46,030 nucleotides of DNA from Enorma sp964624825 (GCA_964624825.1 CAZUYD010000016.1:1-46030), one strand, 5' to 3'. Positions 16,787-24,474 are shown, numbered from the stretch's first letter. Notes: a model not told the origin generated them from the letters alone. A program made the numbers and translations.

Positions 16787-17581
16787 TTAGCTGAACTGCT
16801 CAAGCAGGGCGCGCATCTCTTTCTGAACCGCCTGCTCGTGGTTGTACCCCACCACGCGGTCTGCCACCGCGCGCAGCGCCGGGCGCGCATTCGCCATCGC
16901 GCAACCGACGCCCGCAAAGCGAATGATCTCGTAGTCGTTCATAGAATCGCCGAACGCCATGATCTCCTCGCGCGTGATACCGTAGCGCGCCATGACCTGC
17001 TGAATGCCCGTCGCCTTTGACACGCCGCGCTGGATGGGATCGACCCAGGCATTGCCCGAGGGAGCGAAGACGAACTCGTCGCCCAACTCGCGCGAGAGCG
17101 CGTACGCATAGTCCATCACGTGGCCATCGTCGCAGAAGATCGACGCCTTGATGATGCTCACATCGGGCGTCGGCAAATACCAGATGCGCTCGGCGTTGGG
17201 CAGATCCTTATCGCACTCGCGCACGAACTTGTCCTCGTCATCGAGCAGGAAGGATTTGGTGCTGTCGAACAAGGCGAGGTGCAGGTGCTCGAACAAGCCC
17301 ACGGTCTTGGCAAGCCGCTTGATTTGAAGGTGCGAGTACACCTCGCGATCAACCAGCTCGCCGGCCGCGTAGACCTGCGCGCCGTTCGCCGCCACGAAAT
17401 CCATCTTGTCGCAAACCGGCTCGAAGAACTGGCACAGGCGGTCGTGGCGACGCCCGGAAGACGCGGCGAAGCGAACGCCTTTCTCGCGCAACGCGACGAT
17501 GAGGTCGAACGTCTCGGGCGGAACCTCACCGTTCTCGTCGAGCAGGGTGCCATCCATGTCTGATGCGATAAGTTTAATCAC
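16787..17581 (-). CDS. Cof-type HAD phosphatase
   Basis: This 264-aa protein is a second Cof-type HAD phosphatase. Motif I is SDMDGTLLDENG near residue 8, and the C-terminal metal motif is GDSMNDYEIIRFAG. The middle cap contains the motif-II Ser in AASSGRRHDR. The start is most likely GTG (reading V-I-K-L as M-I-K-L), with AAAGGA six bases upstream; longer upstream frames lack the motif context. The substrate is unknown. An extended -10 box lies about 90 bases upstream. Confidence 0.9.
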   Translation of the reverse strand: MIKLIASDMDGTLLDENGEVPPETFDLIVALREKGVRFAASSGRRHDRLCQFFEPVCDKMDFVAANGAQVYAAGELVDREVYSHLQIKRLAKTVGLFEHLHLALFDSTKSFLLDDEDKFVRECDKDLPNAERIWYLPTPDVSIIKASIFCDDGHVMDYAYALSRELGDEFVFAPSGNAWVDPIQRGVSKATGIQQVMARYGITREEIMAFGDSMNDYEIIRFAGVGCAMANARPALRAVADRVVGYNHEQAVQKEMRALLEQFS

Positions 17582-17670
17582 AAAGGGTCCTTTCGCTGTG
17601 GCCTCAATCGATTGCACGCCGCCACGCACGTTGCCCCTGAAGCGCCCCGACCACGGCGGCAATCGCCCTT

Positions 17671-17679
17671 ATTCTACCA
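17671..17679 (-). promoter_or_regulatory. Extended -10 promoter of the HAD gene
   Basis: On the minus strand TGGTAGAAT forms an extended -10 element (TGn plus TAGAAT) in the 252-base gap between the adenine deaminase stop and the HAD start. No clear -35 box was found. Confidence 0.45.
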
Positions 17680-17833
17680 AGCGAGCACGGCGCGACAGGC
17701 CAGACCATCGCGCCGCTCCAACACGGTGCCCGCAATCCCTCGAATTCCTCCCCCGCAGCTCGCGGGCGCGGCTGCGCAGCACGAGCGGGACCGGCGCATC
17801 CCAACCGTGCAACCCGCTGCGCATGCGGCGCCT

Positions 17834-19654
17834 CTATGAGGCATAGGTGAACGTTGTGACGTCGAAGACGCCCTCGGGGCGAATCCGCAGCTCCGGAATG
17901 ACCGGAAGCGGCAAGAAGATCATGCCCATGATGGGATCGAGCGGAGGGTCGATGCCGAGCGCGCGCGCCGCGCGGATGAACTCATCGTGTTCGCGCGCAA
18001 CATCCTCGGCAGACCCATCGCTCATAAGACCGCCCAGGGGCAGGTCGAGCCGTGCGACCACCGCACCGTCGTGAACCAGCACGAACCCGCCCTGTCCAAT
18101 GTGCTGCACCGCCACATACATATCGCGCGGGGTATCTCCCACCACGCAGATGTTGTGCGAGTCGTGCCCCACGGTCGAGGCGATGGCGCCCCCCGTGATG
18201 GTGAAGCCGCGCACCCAGCCGCAACCGATGTGCGCGCCGACCAGCCCGGAACCCGCCGGACCCGTCCCATCAACACCCGCCTGCTGCGCCGCCACGCCGC
18301 GCCCATGGCGCTCGATGAGCATGATGCGCCGAAGGCCCTCTGCGCTCTCGGGATGCGCGGTGGCCGTGATGGCATACCCCGGCACCACATCGATCACGGC
18401 GCTGCCAGAAACGAAGGGATACTCAAACACCTCGGGTGAAAGCAGCGGGAGCCGCACCGATCCGCGAAGCGTTCCCTCGAGCTCTTGAACGCGCGCGGAC
18501 GCCGGCGCGACCGTGCCCACGAAGGTACCGTCCTGTGCCACGAGCTCGCCCGCCGCATATACCCGGTGGGGCGCGCGCTCAAACGTAAGGTCATCGAGGA
18601 CAAGCAGGTCGGCGCGCTTGCCCGGGGCAATGGCGCCGCGACGCTCCCGCGCCGGCGCATGGCCGTGATCGAGGCCGAAGCACTCCGCCGTGGAGGACGT
18701 CCCCATAGAGATCGCTGTCACCGGATCGATGCCGCACTCGATGGCGAGCCGGCACGCGTTGTCGATCATGCCGATCGCGAGCGCGTCCGAGGGCGCCCGG
18801 TCGTCCGTCGCAAAGCAGCAGCGCCGCGCGCGGCGCGGATCGTCGAGCACGAGCGAACCCAGCGCCTTGAGGTCGTGGCTGCAGGTGCCCTCGCGCAACA
18901 TGATGAACATGCCGCGCGAGAGCTTGTCGAGCGCTTCGTCGGGGTTCGTGCATTCGTGGTCGGCGATGATGCCCGTCACGGCATAGGCATTCAGATCTGA
19001 GCCGGCGACCAACGGCGCATGGCCATCGACCAAGCCGGAAACCGTCTGGCGCGCCGCATCGATACGCGCAAGCGTCTCATCATCCGCCGCCTCGACGCCC
19101 ACGTAGTTCATCATCTCGCCCAGGCCGAACACCTCGCGCGCGTGCCCCGCCATGAACGCCTGCATGTCCGCCGCCGAGATCTCGGCACCTGCCTGCTCGT
19201 CGGGCAGCGCCGGCACGCACGACGGCATCATGAACTTGATATCGAGCGGCGCGCGGCGCGCGTCCTCGATCATGAAGGAGAGCCCGTCGAGCCCGCAGAC
19301 ATTCGCGATCTCGTGGCTGTCGGCGATGGCGGTCGTCGTACCGCGGGTGAGCGCCATGCGAGCGTACTCGGACGGGCGCACGTTCGACGATTCGATATGC
19401 AGGTGGCCGTCGATGAACCCCGGCGCGAGGTAGCGCCCCGCGCAGTCGATCACACGGGCAGCAGGCGGATCTGGCACCGCCGCGTCGCGGTCGTCGAAGA
19501 GTACCCCGACGATCACGCCGTCCGCAACCACCACGCGCCCAGACACGACGCGCGCGCCGTACACATCCACGATCTGCGCGTTCGTGAACAGAATGTCCGC
19601 CTGCACGCGACCCTTCGCGACATCAACCATGTGCTTGAGCTCGGCAACAGCCAT
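17834..19654 (-). CDS. ade: Adenine deaminase
   Basis: This enzyme turns adenine into hypoxanthine and ammonia for purine salvage. The 606-aa chain has the amidohydrolase metal motif PGFIDGHLHIESS near residue 70-82 and the family motif IADSHEIANV, where most members have a Pro in place of this Ser. The C-terminal block VGHDSHNICVVGD is a hallmark of bacterial Ade. The ATG at 19654 has AAGGGGG six bases upstream; a GTG five codons earlier overlaps that site and is rejected. It is a single gene with no purine riboswitch seen upstream. Confidence 0.92.
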   Translation of the reverse strand: MAVAELKHMVDVAKGRVQADILFTNAQIVDVYGARVVSGRVVVADGVIVGVLFDDRDAAVPDPPAARVIDCAGRYLAPGFIDGHLHIESSNVRPSEYARMALTRGTTTAIADSHEIANVCGLDGLSFMIEDARRAPLDIKFMMPSCVPALPDEQAGAEISAADMQAFMAGHAREVFGLGEMMNYVGVEAADDETLARIDAARQTVSGLVDGHAPLVAGSDLNAYAVTGIIADHECTNPDEALDKLSRGMFIMLREGTCSHDLKALGSLVLDDPRRARRCCFATDDRAPSDALAIGMIDNACRLAIECGIDPVTAISMGTSSTAECFGLDHGHAPARERRGAIAPGKRADLLVLDDLTFERAPHRVYAAGELVAQDGTFVGTVAPASARVQELEGTLRGSVRLPLLSPEVFEYPFVSGSAVIDVVPGYAITATAHPESAEGLRRIMLIERHGRGVAAQQAGVDGTGPAGSGLVGAHIGCGWVRGFTITGGAIASTVGHDSHNICVVGDTPRDMYVAVQHIGQGGFVLVHDGAVVARLDLPLGGLMSDGSAEDVAREHDEFIRAARALGIDPPLDPIMGMIFLPLPVIPELRIRPEGVFDVTTFTYAS

Positions 19655-19767
19655 GCGCGCCCCCTTCACGTCATCGCGAAATCACATCGCGGCCGAATTG
19701 GTTGCACAGCATCATACCCCGTCTTGCTGGCGGATGATGCGATAGCTTGCGGTGCGCATCTTTCCCT

Positions 19768-19796
19768 TTGGCATTTTCCACCTAAGACGCTACACT
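19768..19796 (+). promoter_or_regulatory. Promoter of the orphan PTS IIB gene
   Basis: TTGGCA (19768-19773) and TACACT (19791-19796) are 17 bases apart, close to the sigma-70 consensus, and lie 36 bases before the IIB start codon. Confidence 0.6.
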
Positions 19797-19831
19797 GTAG
19801 CCCGTCACGTACTTGAAAGGAGAAGCCCCAC

Positions 19832-20116
19832 ATGAAGAAGATCGTGCTGGCATGCGGTTCAGGCATTGCAACGTCGACCGCCGTCGCTCAAAAGGTCTCC
19901 GCCCTGTTAGACGATCATGGGTACGAAGGGCAATACACAATCGTACAGTGCGCCATCTCTGAGGCAGAGAGCGCGTGCACCGATGCCGACCTGCTCGTTT
20001 CGACCACCGTCGCGCCGAGCAGCCTTGCGTGCCCCTACGTGAGCGGCGTCCCCTTCCTGACCGGCGTGGGCAAAGCCGCCGCCGAGCAGGAGGTCCTTGC
20101 GATCATAGCCCAGTAG
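19832..20116 (+). CDS. Orphan galactitol-type PTS IIB protein
   Basis: This 94-aa protein resembles the IIB subunit of the galactitol PTS family. The phosphorylated cysteine loop is LACGSGIATST with C8. AAAGGAG lies upstream of the ATG. No IIA or IIC gene is next to it: adenine deaminase is divergent on the left and a tRNA gene follows on the right. It may serve a permease elsewhere or act as a PTS-linked signal. A good promoter suggests that it is expressed on its own. Confidence 0.85.
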   Translation: MKKIVLACGSGIATSTAVAQKVSALLDDHGYEGQYTIVQCAISEAESACTDADLLVSTTVAPSSLACPYVSGVPFLTGVGKAAAEQEVLAIIAQ

Positions 20117-20182
20117 CGCACGCGGACGCGGCAGCTGTTCGCCGTCGAGGACAGCGACTCGCTGGTTTCAGATAATTGGGGC

Positions 20183-20211
20183 TTGCGAACTCGGCCGAGC
20201 TACGGTAAGAT
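20183..20211 (+). promoter_or_regulatory. Promoter of tRNA-Leu(CAG)
   Basis: TTGCGA (20183-20188) and TAAGAT (20206-20211) are 17 bases apart and lie 35 bases before the mature tRNA 5' end. Confidence 0.6.
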
Positions 20212-20245
20212 GTTCTGCGCTTTCGGTGGATGCCGAAGTACCTAT

Positions 20246-20332
20246 GCGGGCGTGGCGGAATTGGCAGACGCGTATGGTTCAGGTCCATATGGGGGCAACC
20301 CCGTGAAGGTTCAAGTCCTTTCGCCCGCACCA
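20246..20332 (+). tRNA. tRNA-Leu (anticodon CAG)
   Basis: The 87-base gene has a 7-bp acceptor stem GCGGGCG/CGCCCGC, the leucine-type long variable arm (GGGGGCAACCCC), a T arm with TTCAAGT, and an encoded CCA end. The anticodon loop TTCAGGT is closed by TATGG/CCATA and shows CAG at 20280-20282. It should read CUG codons. Confidence 0.96.
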
Positions 20333-20343
20333 TCAAATCTTAA

Positions 20344-20374
20344 GAAGGCTCCCTCGGTGGAGCCTTCTTCCGTT
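20344..20374 (+). terminator. Terminator after tRNA-Leu(CAG)
   Basis: A 9-bp stem GAAGGCTCC / GGAGCCTTC with a 6-base loop is followed by TTCCGTTT, 11 bases after the tRNA. Confidence 0.85.
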
Positions 20375-20556
20375 TCAGGCGGCCGCAGATCTTGCCCGCC
20401 ACCTGCTGCTCGGTTATGCCGCGGCGCGCAGGCAAGATGTGCATAGCCAAGCCCGTCCTCGCCCTTTCATGCACGCCACCCTCAACCGCCCGATACCAAT
20501 GCACCTAAAATGGGTATCGTGTGCTATGGTTCACGCTGCCTGATGGGAGGAAATCC

Positions 20557-20757
20557 ATGGGTTGTCTATATATCTTCTTGGCACTCCTTATCGCTTCGAC
20601 GATTATCTCGTTTATCCTCTCGTTTTTGGGCGTGCTGTTCGTAGGTGCCTTGCGCCTGATTCCCCTCGTGCTTGTCGTGTTGGTCGTCCTTGTATTGCTT
20701 GGCAAGGTGAAGATCTCGGTCAAGCACGATGACGATCACTGGAAAGACATCTGGTAA
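20557..20757 (+). CDS. Small hydrophobic membrane protein
   Basis: This 66-aa protein has two closely spaced hydrophobic segments (residues about 3-25 and 30-48, the latter built of Leu and Val) and a charged tail KISVKHDDDHWKDIW. The family is not recognised. GGGAGG lies six bases before the ATG; an upstream in-frame ATG has no such site. It stands alone between the two tRNA-Leu genes. The acidic/His tail probably faces the cytoplasm. No function can be given. Confidence 0.65.
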   Translation: MGCLYIFLALLIASTIISFILSFLGVLFVGALRLIPLVLVVLVVLVLLGKVKISVKHDDDHWKDIW

Positions 20758-20934
20758 CGCAATGCGGGCGCGAGCGCGTGCAGGCCTTGCCCGCACGAGA
20801 GGTTCGCGCCTGCCCGTAAGCCCAGCTTGAGGGCGAAACCCTATCGAGCGCGGACGGTGTCCAGCCGGCCGAGCGCCTGCATCGGCGCGCTCAGTTATGC
20901 GAGACGGTTTGCCCGCATGCTTTGGAGCGTTCTG

Positions 20935-20943
20935 TGGTATCAT
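20935..20943 (+). promoter_or_regulatory. Extended -10 promoter of tRNA-Leu(CAA)
   Basis: TGGTATCAT matches an extended -10 element and ends 14 bases before the tRNA 5' end. A fitting -35 box is not clear. Confidence 0.5.
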
Positions 20944-20957
20944 GTACCGGCACGCGT

Positions 20958-21044
20958 GCCCGAGTGGCGGAATTGGCAGACGCAGCAGACTCAAAATCTG
21001 CCGTTGGCAACAACGTGTGAGTTCGAGTCTCACCTCGGGCACCA
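20958..21044 (+). tRNA. tRNA-Leu (anticodon CAA)
   Basis: The 87-base gene has acceptor stem GCCCGAG/CTCGGGC, a long leucine-type variable arm, a T arm with GTTCGAGT, and an encoded CCA. The anticodon loop CTCAAAA closed by GCAGA/TCTGC gives CAA at 20992-20994. It should read UUG codons. Confidence 0.96.
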
Positions 21045-21137
21045 TCCAAGTGCCGTGACGCGCGTTCAGGGTTCCTTTGAGCAGGAAACCTCAGCGAGCG
21101 GCGCGCGGTGGAGCCGCTCGACGCCGAAGGCGGGCGC

Positions 21138-21162
21138 TTCGAGTCTCGCCTCGGGCGGCATC
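21138..21162 (+). repeat. Degenerate copy of the tRNA-Leu 3' end
   Basis: The 25 bases at 21138-21162 match the T arm and 3' end of tRNA-Leu(CAA) (21022-21046) at 22 of 25 positions. They start TTCGAGTCTCGCC where the tRNA has TTCGAGTCTCACC. The rest of a tRNA is not recognisable before it. It may be a tRNA remnant or an old attachment-site duplication. Confidence 0.75.
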
Positions 21163-21215
21163 GGCAATTGCGGCTGGCACCATTTCATGATGATGTGGTG
21201 AACGCGTGAGAGCTG

Positions 21216-21224
21216 TGCTATCAT
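21216..21224 (+). promoter_or_regulatory. Extended -10 promoter of infC operon
   Basis: TGCTATCAT, identical to the element upstream of rpmE, lies about 190 bases before the infC start and leaves room for a long leader. No clear -35 box was seen. Confidence 0.5.
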
Positions 21225-21299
21225 GCACTGCGCATTGCTTCGGCAATATCCAAAGTGGGACATATGTCCCCACCTTTCGGCGCCTTGAGCAGCTGTCTG

Positions 21300-21417
21300 G
21301 TCATCACAACGTATGAGTTCGGCGAACCGCCTTCCCCGCTGTTCGCCGTGTGCATGAGGTCTGTGAGCCCGGTCGCTGTTGGAGCGCCGGGCTTGTATTT
21401 TAGAGGAGGTACCGAAA
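21300..21417 (+). promoter_or_regulatory. infC-rpmI-rplT leader (L20-type attenuator candidate)
   Basis: The leader holds a perfect 8-bp stem CGGCGAAC (21320-21327) / GTTCGCCG (21341-21348), then a terminator-like hairpin. The ribosome binding site of infC comes directly after it. In other bacteria this operon is autoregulated by L20, which binds the leader and favours termination or blocks translation. Matching that known system here is inference from operon identity and the two-hairpin layout. Confidence 0.55.
21366..21403 (+). terminator. Attenuator terminator before infC
   Basis: AGCCCGG (21366-21372) pairs with CCGGGCT (21387-21393), with a further inner stem CGCT/AGCG. TGTATTTTAG follows. 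The hairpin lies inside the leader, not at an operon end, and stops only about 10 bases before the GAGGAGGT site of infC. Confidence 0.7.
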
Positions 21418-21978
21418 ATAGCTAAACACGATGACACGCGCATCAACGACGAGATCACTGCGTCCCGTTGCCGCCTCATTGGTGTTGATGGCTCCCAGCT
21501 AGGGCTCTTCGACATCCGAGACGCGCAGCGCATTGCCGACGATCAAGGACTCGACCTGGTCGAAATCGCACCGAACGCTGACCCGCCGGTCTGCCGCGTC
21601 ATGGATTACGGCAAGTACAAATACCAGCAGGCCATGAAGGCGAAGCAAGCACGCAAGAACCAGTCTCGCGTTGAAGTCAAAGAGATGAAGTTCCGCCCCA
21701 AGATCGACGTGGGCGACTACGAGACCAAGAAGGGTCACGTGCTGCGCTTCCTCAAGAAGGGCGCGCGCGTCAAGATCACCATCATGTTCCGCGGTCGCGA
21801 AATGGCTCACCCGGAGCAGGGTCTGAACGTGCTTGAGCGTCTGGCCGAGGATTTGAAACCATATGCCACGGTCGAATCGCAGCCCAAGCTAGAAGGCCGC
21901 AACATGCTGATGCTCCTCGCTCCAATTAAGGGAGCATTCGATGAGAAGCCTGAGAAGAGCACCAAAAACGAGGGCTAA
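21418..21978 (+). CDS. infC: Translation initiation factor IF-3, AUA start
   Basis: IF-3 binds the 30S subunit and checks the start codon and initiator tRNA. The 186-aa protein has the N-domain INDEITASRCRLIGVDGSQLG, the linker YQQAMKAKQARKNQSR, and the C-domain with EMKFRPKIDVGDYETK. Strong GAGGAGGT is followed seven bases later by ATA at 21418-21420, in frame with the IF-3 N-terminus. No ATG, GTG or TTG lies between that site and the conserved domain. Rare start codons on infC are known (AUU in E. coli) and let IF-3 limit its own synthesis. First gene of infC-rpmI-rplT. Confidence 0.92.
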   Translation: MAKHDDTRINDEITASRCRLIGVDGSQLGLFDIRDAQRIADDQGLDLVEIAPNADPPVCRVMDYGKYKYQQAMKAKQARKNQSRVEVKEMKFRPKIDVGDYETKKGHVLRFLKKGARVKITIMFRGREMAHPEQGLNVLERLAEDLKPYATVESQPKLEGRNMLMLLAPIKGAFDEKPEKSTKNEG

Positions 21979-21981
21979 CCA

Positions 21982-22019
21982 TCTGTCAGCCATACGATTA
22001 TCTGTCAGCCATACGATAA
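21982..22019 (+). repeat. 19-bp tandem duplication between infC and rpmI
   Basis: The unit TCTGTCAGCCATACGATTA is repeated at once with one base change at 22001-22019. The second copy runs up to the AAGGAG ribosome binding site of rpmI. Confidence 0.9.
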
Positions 22020-22028
22020 GGAGAAGTC

Positions 22029-22220
22029 ATGCCTAAGATGAAGTCCCACAGCGGAACCAAGAAGCGTTTCCGCGTTACCGGTTCCGGCAAGATCATGCGC
22101 GGCAAGGCGTATAAGAGCCATATCCTCACCAAGAAGAGCACGAAGCGCAAGCGCGGCTTCCGTCAGGAGACCACCGTTTCCGCCGCCGACCGCAAGGCGG
22201 TCGCGTCTCGCCTTGCATAA
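22029..22220 (+). CDS. rpmI: Ribosomal protein L35
   Basis: This 63-aa basic protein of the large subunit begins MPKMKSHSGTKKRFRVTGSGK, the standard L35 N-terminus, and has the KRKRGFR core. Length is usual for L35. AAGGAG lies six bases before the ATG. It is the middle gene of infC-rpmI-rplT and follows a 19-bp tandem duplication. Confidence 0.97.
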   Translation: MPKMKSHSGTKKRFRVTGSGKIMRGKAYKSHILTKKSTKRKRGFRQETTVSAADRKAVASRLA

Positions 22221-22277
22221 GGAAGGCTATCCCGTTCTAAACCCACTAACCGGATCATACCTAGGAGTTGATACGAT

Positions 22278-22637
22278 ATGGCTCGCGTGAAGCGCGCTCT
22301 CAACGCTCGTAAGCACCACCGCACCATCATGAAGCAGGCGAAGGGGTACTATGGTGCCGCTTCCCGTACCTATAAGCACGCCAAGGAGCAGGTGCAGCAC
22401 TCGCTCCAGTACCAGTACCGCGATCGCCGAAATAAGAAGCGCGAGATCCGCAGCCTCTGGATCACCCGCATCAACGCGGCTGCCCGCATGAACGACATCT
22501 CCTATTCTCAGTTCATGCACGGCCTGAAGCTCGCCGGCATCGAGCTCGACCGCAAGGTGCTCGCCCAGATGGCCTATGAGGACATCGAGAGCTTCAACGA
22601 GCTCGCCGCCATCGCCAAAAAGGCGCTTGCGGCGTAG
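22278..22637 (+). CDS. rplT: Ribosomal protein L20
   Basis: L20 (119 aa) binds 23S rRNA early in 50S assembly. It begins MARVKRALNARKHHRTIMKQ and has the long basic helix region YQYRDRRNKKREIRSLWITRINAA and the C-domain SQFMHGLKLAGIELDRKVLAQMA in part. It is the likely repressor of its own operon through the leader before infC. TAGGAG precedes the ATG. An intrinsic terminator follows about 85 bases later. Confidence 0.97.
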   Translation: MARVKRALNARKHHRTIMKQAKGYYGAASRTYKHAKEQVQHSLQYQYRDRRNKKREIRSLWITRINAAARMNDISYSQFMHGLKLAGIELDRKVLAQMAYEDIESFNELAAIAKKALAA

Positions 22638-22720
22638 GCTTGCTTGCCTCGCATACCAGGCGGTGAACGCCGGCTATGCTGCATGACGCGCGGCATAGCT
22701 GAAAAGACCACCTATCAGAG

Positions 22721-22754
22721 AAAGGCACCGAACTGCTCGGTGCCTTTTCTTTTG
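22721..22754 (+). terminator. Terminator of infC-rpmI-rplT
   Basis: An 11-bp stem AAAGGCACCGA / TCGGTGCCTTT with a 4-base loop is followed by TTCTTTTG. The remaining gene-free bases to 22937 show nothing else. Confidence 0.92.
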
Positions 22755-22937
22755 ATGCGCTGCCAGAACGTGGCAAAGCGTAGATGGAGCATGCGGCGGC
22801 GCCATGTTAAGCGCGGCGCTTCATGCACGGTTGCGCCGCTTGTGCACCGCAGCGGCGAGCGCGTCGGCATGAACGCGAGCGATGCCGCCCCGCATGATGG
22901 CAAGCGACATGCGAGCCTCGAAGCGGCCCCCTAACAC

Positions 22938-23552
22938 CTAGCGCTCGATGGCCGCCTCATGGGAGACGCGCTTCTCCATGATGTAATCGTCCATGACAAA
23001 GCCGTGGCCAATATCGGATTCAACGGCATCGATCGTCGTGAAGCCGTTTCCCTCGTATGCACGAATACCCAGGTCGTTGCCCTTGTTCACGGTCAGGTAC
23101 ATCGCAGCGAGCCCGCGATCGCGGCACAGATCCTCGTAGAAGCGCACAACGGCGCTTGCAAAATGCTTGCCGCGCTCGCTCGCACGCAGGTAGATCTTCG
23201 AGATGAAGAAGCGGTTGGTCTCGGGCTCGACGTGTCCGCCGGTGTATCCGACAATCCTGCCGCGGCGGTCGCCTTCAAGGGTGTCCGCCGCCGAATCTTC
23301 TGTCTGCGGCGCGCACGGCGATGTATGCTGCATCGCCGCCGCAACGTCAGAGGCATGCACGAACCAATACTCGTAGGCGTGCTCACGCATGTCGCGCTCG
23401 ATCGCCGCGCGCGATTGGAACTGCTCGACCATATAATCCGTCTGGTCCGAGCCGATGCGCTCCGGCCAGTACTCATGCCAGATCTCGTCTGCCAGCGCTG
23501 CCAACGCGTCGATATCGTCGATCGTCACCGGTTTGAAAGAAACCTGCTCCAT
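22938..23552 (-). CDS. GNAT-family N-acetyltransferase
   Basis: This 204-aa protein is a GCN5-related acetyltransferase. The C-terminal half has the fold's conserved pieces: FFISKIYLRASERGKHFASA (acetyl-CoA loop with R-x-x-G-K-x-x-A), then AMYLTVNKGNDLGIRAYEGNGF and the end ESDIGHGFVMDDYIMEK. A region at residues 75-95 is variable and may be a loop insert. AAGGGG lies seven bases before the second of two close ATGs, which is chosen. The substrate is unknown. It reads towards the rplT terminator. Confidence 0.85.
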   Translation of the reverse strand: MEQVSFKPVTIDDIDALAALADEIWHEYWPERIGSDQTDYMVEQFQSRAAIERDMREHAYEYWFVHASDVAAAMQHTSPCAPQTEDSAADTLEGDRRGRIVGYTGGHVEPETNRFFISKIYLRASERGKHFASAVVRFYEDLCRDRGLAAMYLTVNKGNDLGIRAYEGNGFTTIDAVESDIGHGFVMDDYIMEKRVSHEAAIER

Positions 23553-23693
23553 GCTCATACCCCTTCTTCAACGCTTCGCCTGTAACTCGACGGCGAGCCC
23601 GTGCGAGGCGCTGCGTGCCATCATATACGCCCGAGCAAGCCCGCGCCCGCCCTCGGCCACGCTTGACCGCGCTTGACCGCGCACACGCGATCG

Positions 23694-24014
23694 TTATTGA
23701 GCGTCCCCAAGCCGAATGAGCAGGCTACGGTACCCGCCATATGCTCCATTGAGCGCCTTCGAGACGCGGCTCACCGTGGTGGACGAGGCGCCGGTCTGCT
23801 CCTGCACCTCCAGATAGGACGCCCCGCCATCGAGGCACCGCGCCACCTCGAGCCGCTGGGCGAGGTCGCAGATTTCGCGGGGAGTCAGCAGGTCGGCTAG
23901 AAACGCCTTGATATCGGACGCTCCTTGCAGCAGTGTGAACGCCTGAACGAGCTGCATGACGTCTTCGCGTGCGTACATCGCTTCGATATTCATCGTTTCC
24001 ACCATTCCATGCAT
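23694..24014 (-). CDS. YerC/YecD-type TrpR-like DNA-binding protein
   Basis: This 106-aa protein belongs to the TrpR-like YerC/YecD group. Conserved text includes LLTPREICDLAQRLEVARCL and a helix-turn-helix YLEVQEQTGASSTTVSRVSKAL near residues 67-88, here in two parts: YLEVQEQTGA and SSTTVSRVSKAL. The ligand and target genes are not known for this group. GGGGG lies seven bases before the chosen ATG. It is 141 bases upstream of the acetyltransferase on the same strand. Confidence 0.85.
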   Translation of the reverse strand: MHGMVETMNIEAMYAREDVMQLVQAFTLLQGASDIKAFLADLLTPREICDLAQRLEVARCLDGGASYLEVQEQTGASSTTVSRVSKALNGAYGGYRSLLIRLGDAQ

Positions 24015-24474
24015 CGCCGACCCCCTAACTCAACTCCGTGGCAGTGTATCACACCACCCAAGTAAAGTAGGTGCTGGCACAGGCAAAGAGAGCGCACCTA
24101 CCTGCTCCGCGAAGGGCGACCGGCGCTATGCATCGGTATGCACCGATGGCTGAACACGCGCCGCGTGCGAACGCGTGCGTGGCGGACAGGAGATCAAAAC
24201 GCGGGGAGCCTTGGAAACGCTGCCGTGAAAGGCGGCCGCGAACCGCGGGCAGCTGTAGATTAATCCCGAAAAACCCCGTCACGATGGCGGCCGGCGCATA
24301 AAGTGGGTAGAGATGGGCAGGGCGCTTGCGCCAAAGCTGGTATGCCGAACCATCCTGCGGCCGCGCTGCGACCGGCTCACGCGTTGCTCGCGCGCACGGC
24401 GTGCATGGCCGAGCATCGAGCGCCACGCGAGCGCCAAGCCCGCCCTGCCGCATACGATTCCTGAAAGGCAGTGT
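24015..24474. other. Gene-free region
   Basis: No gene is supported in these 460 bases between the divergent YerC-type gene and the membrane-protein gene. A 7-bp hairpin CATCGGT/ACCGATG with a 4-base loop lies at 24131-24148. Nothing else stands out. Confidence 0.5.

Noticed and set aside
19655..19831. Purine riboswitch upstream of adenine deaminase
   Set aside because: No three-way junction or conserved core of the purine class was seen in this short gap.
23661..23680. Short CGCTTGACCG double repeat as a control site
   Set aside because: Two 10-base copies in a GC-rich gap are not enough evidence for a function.
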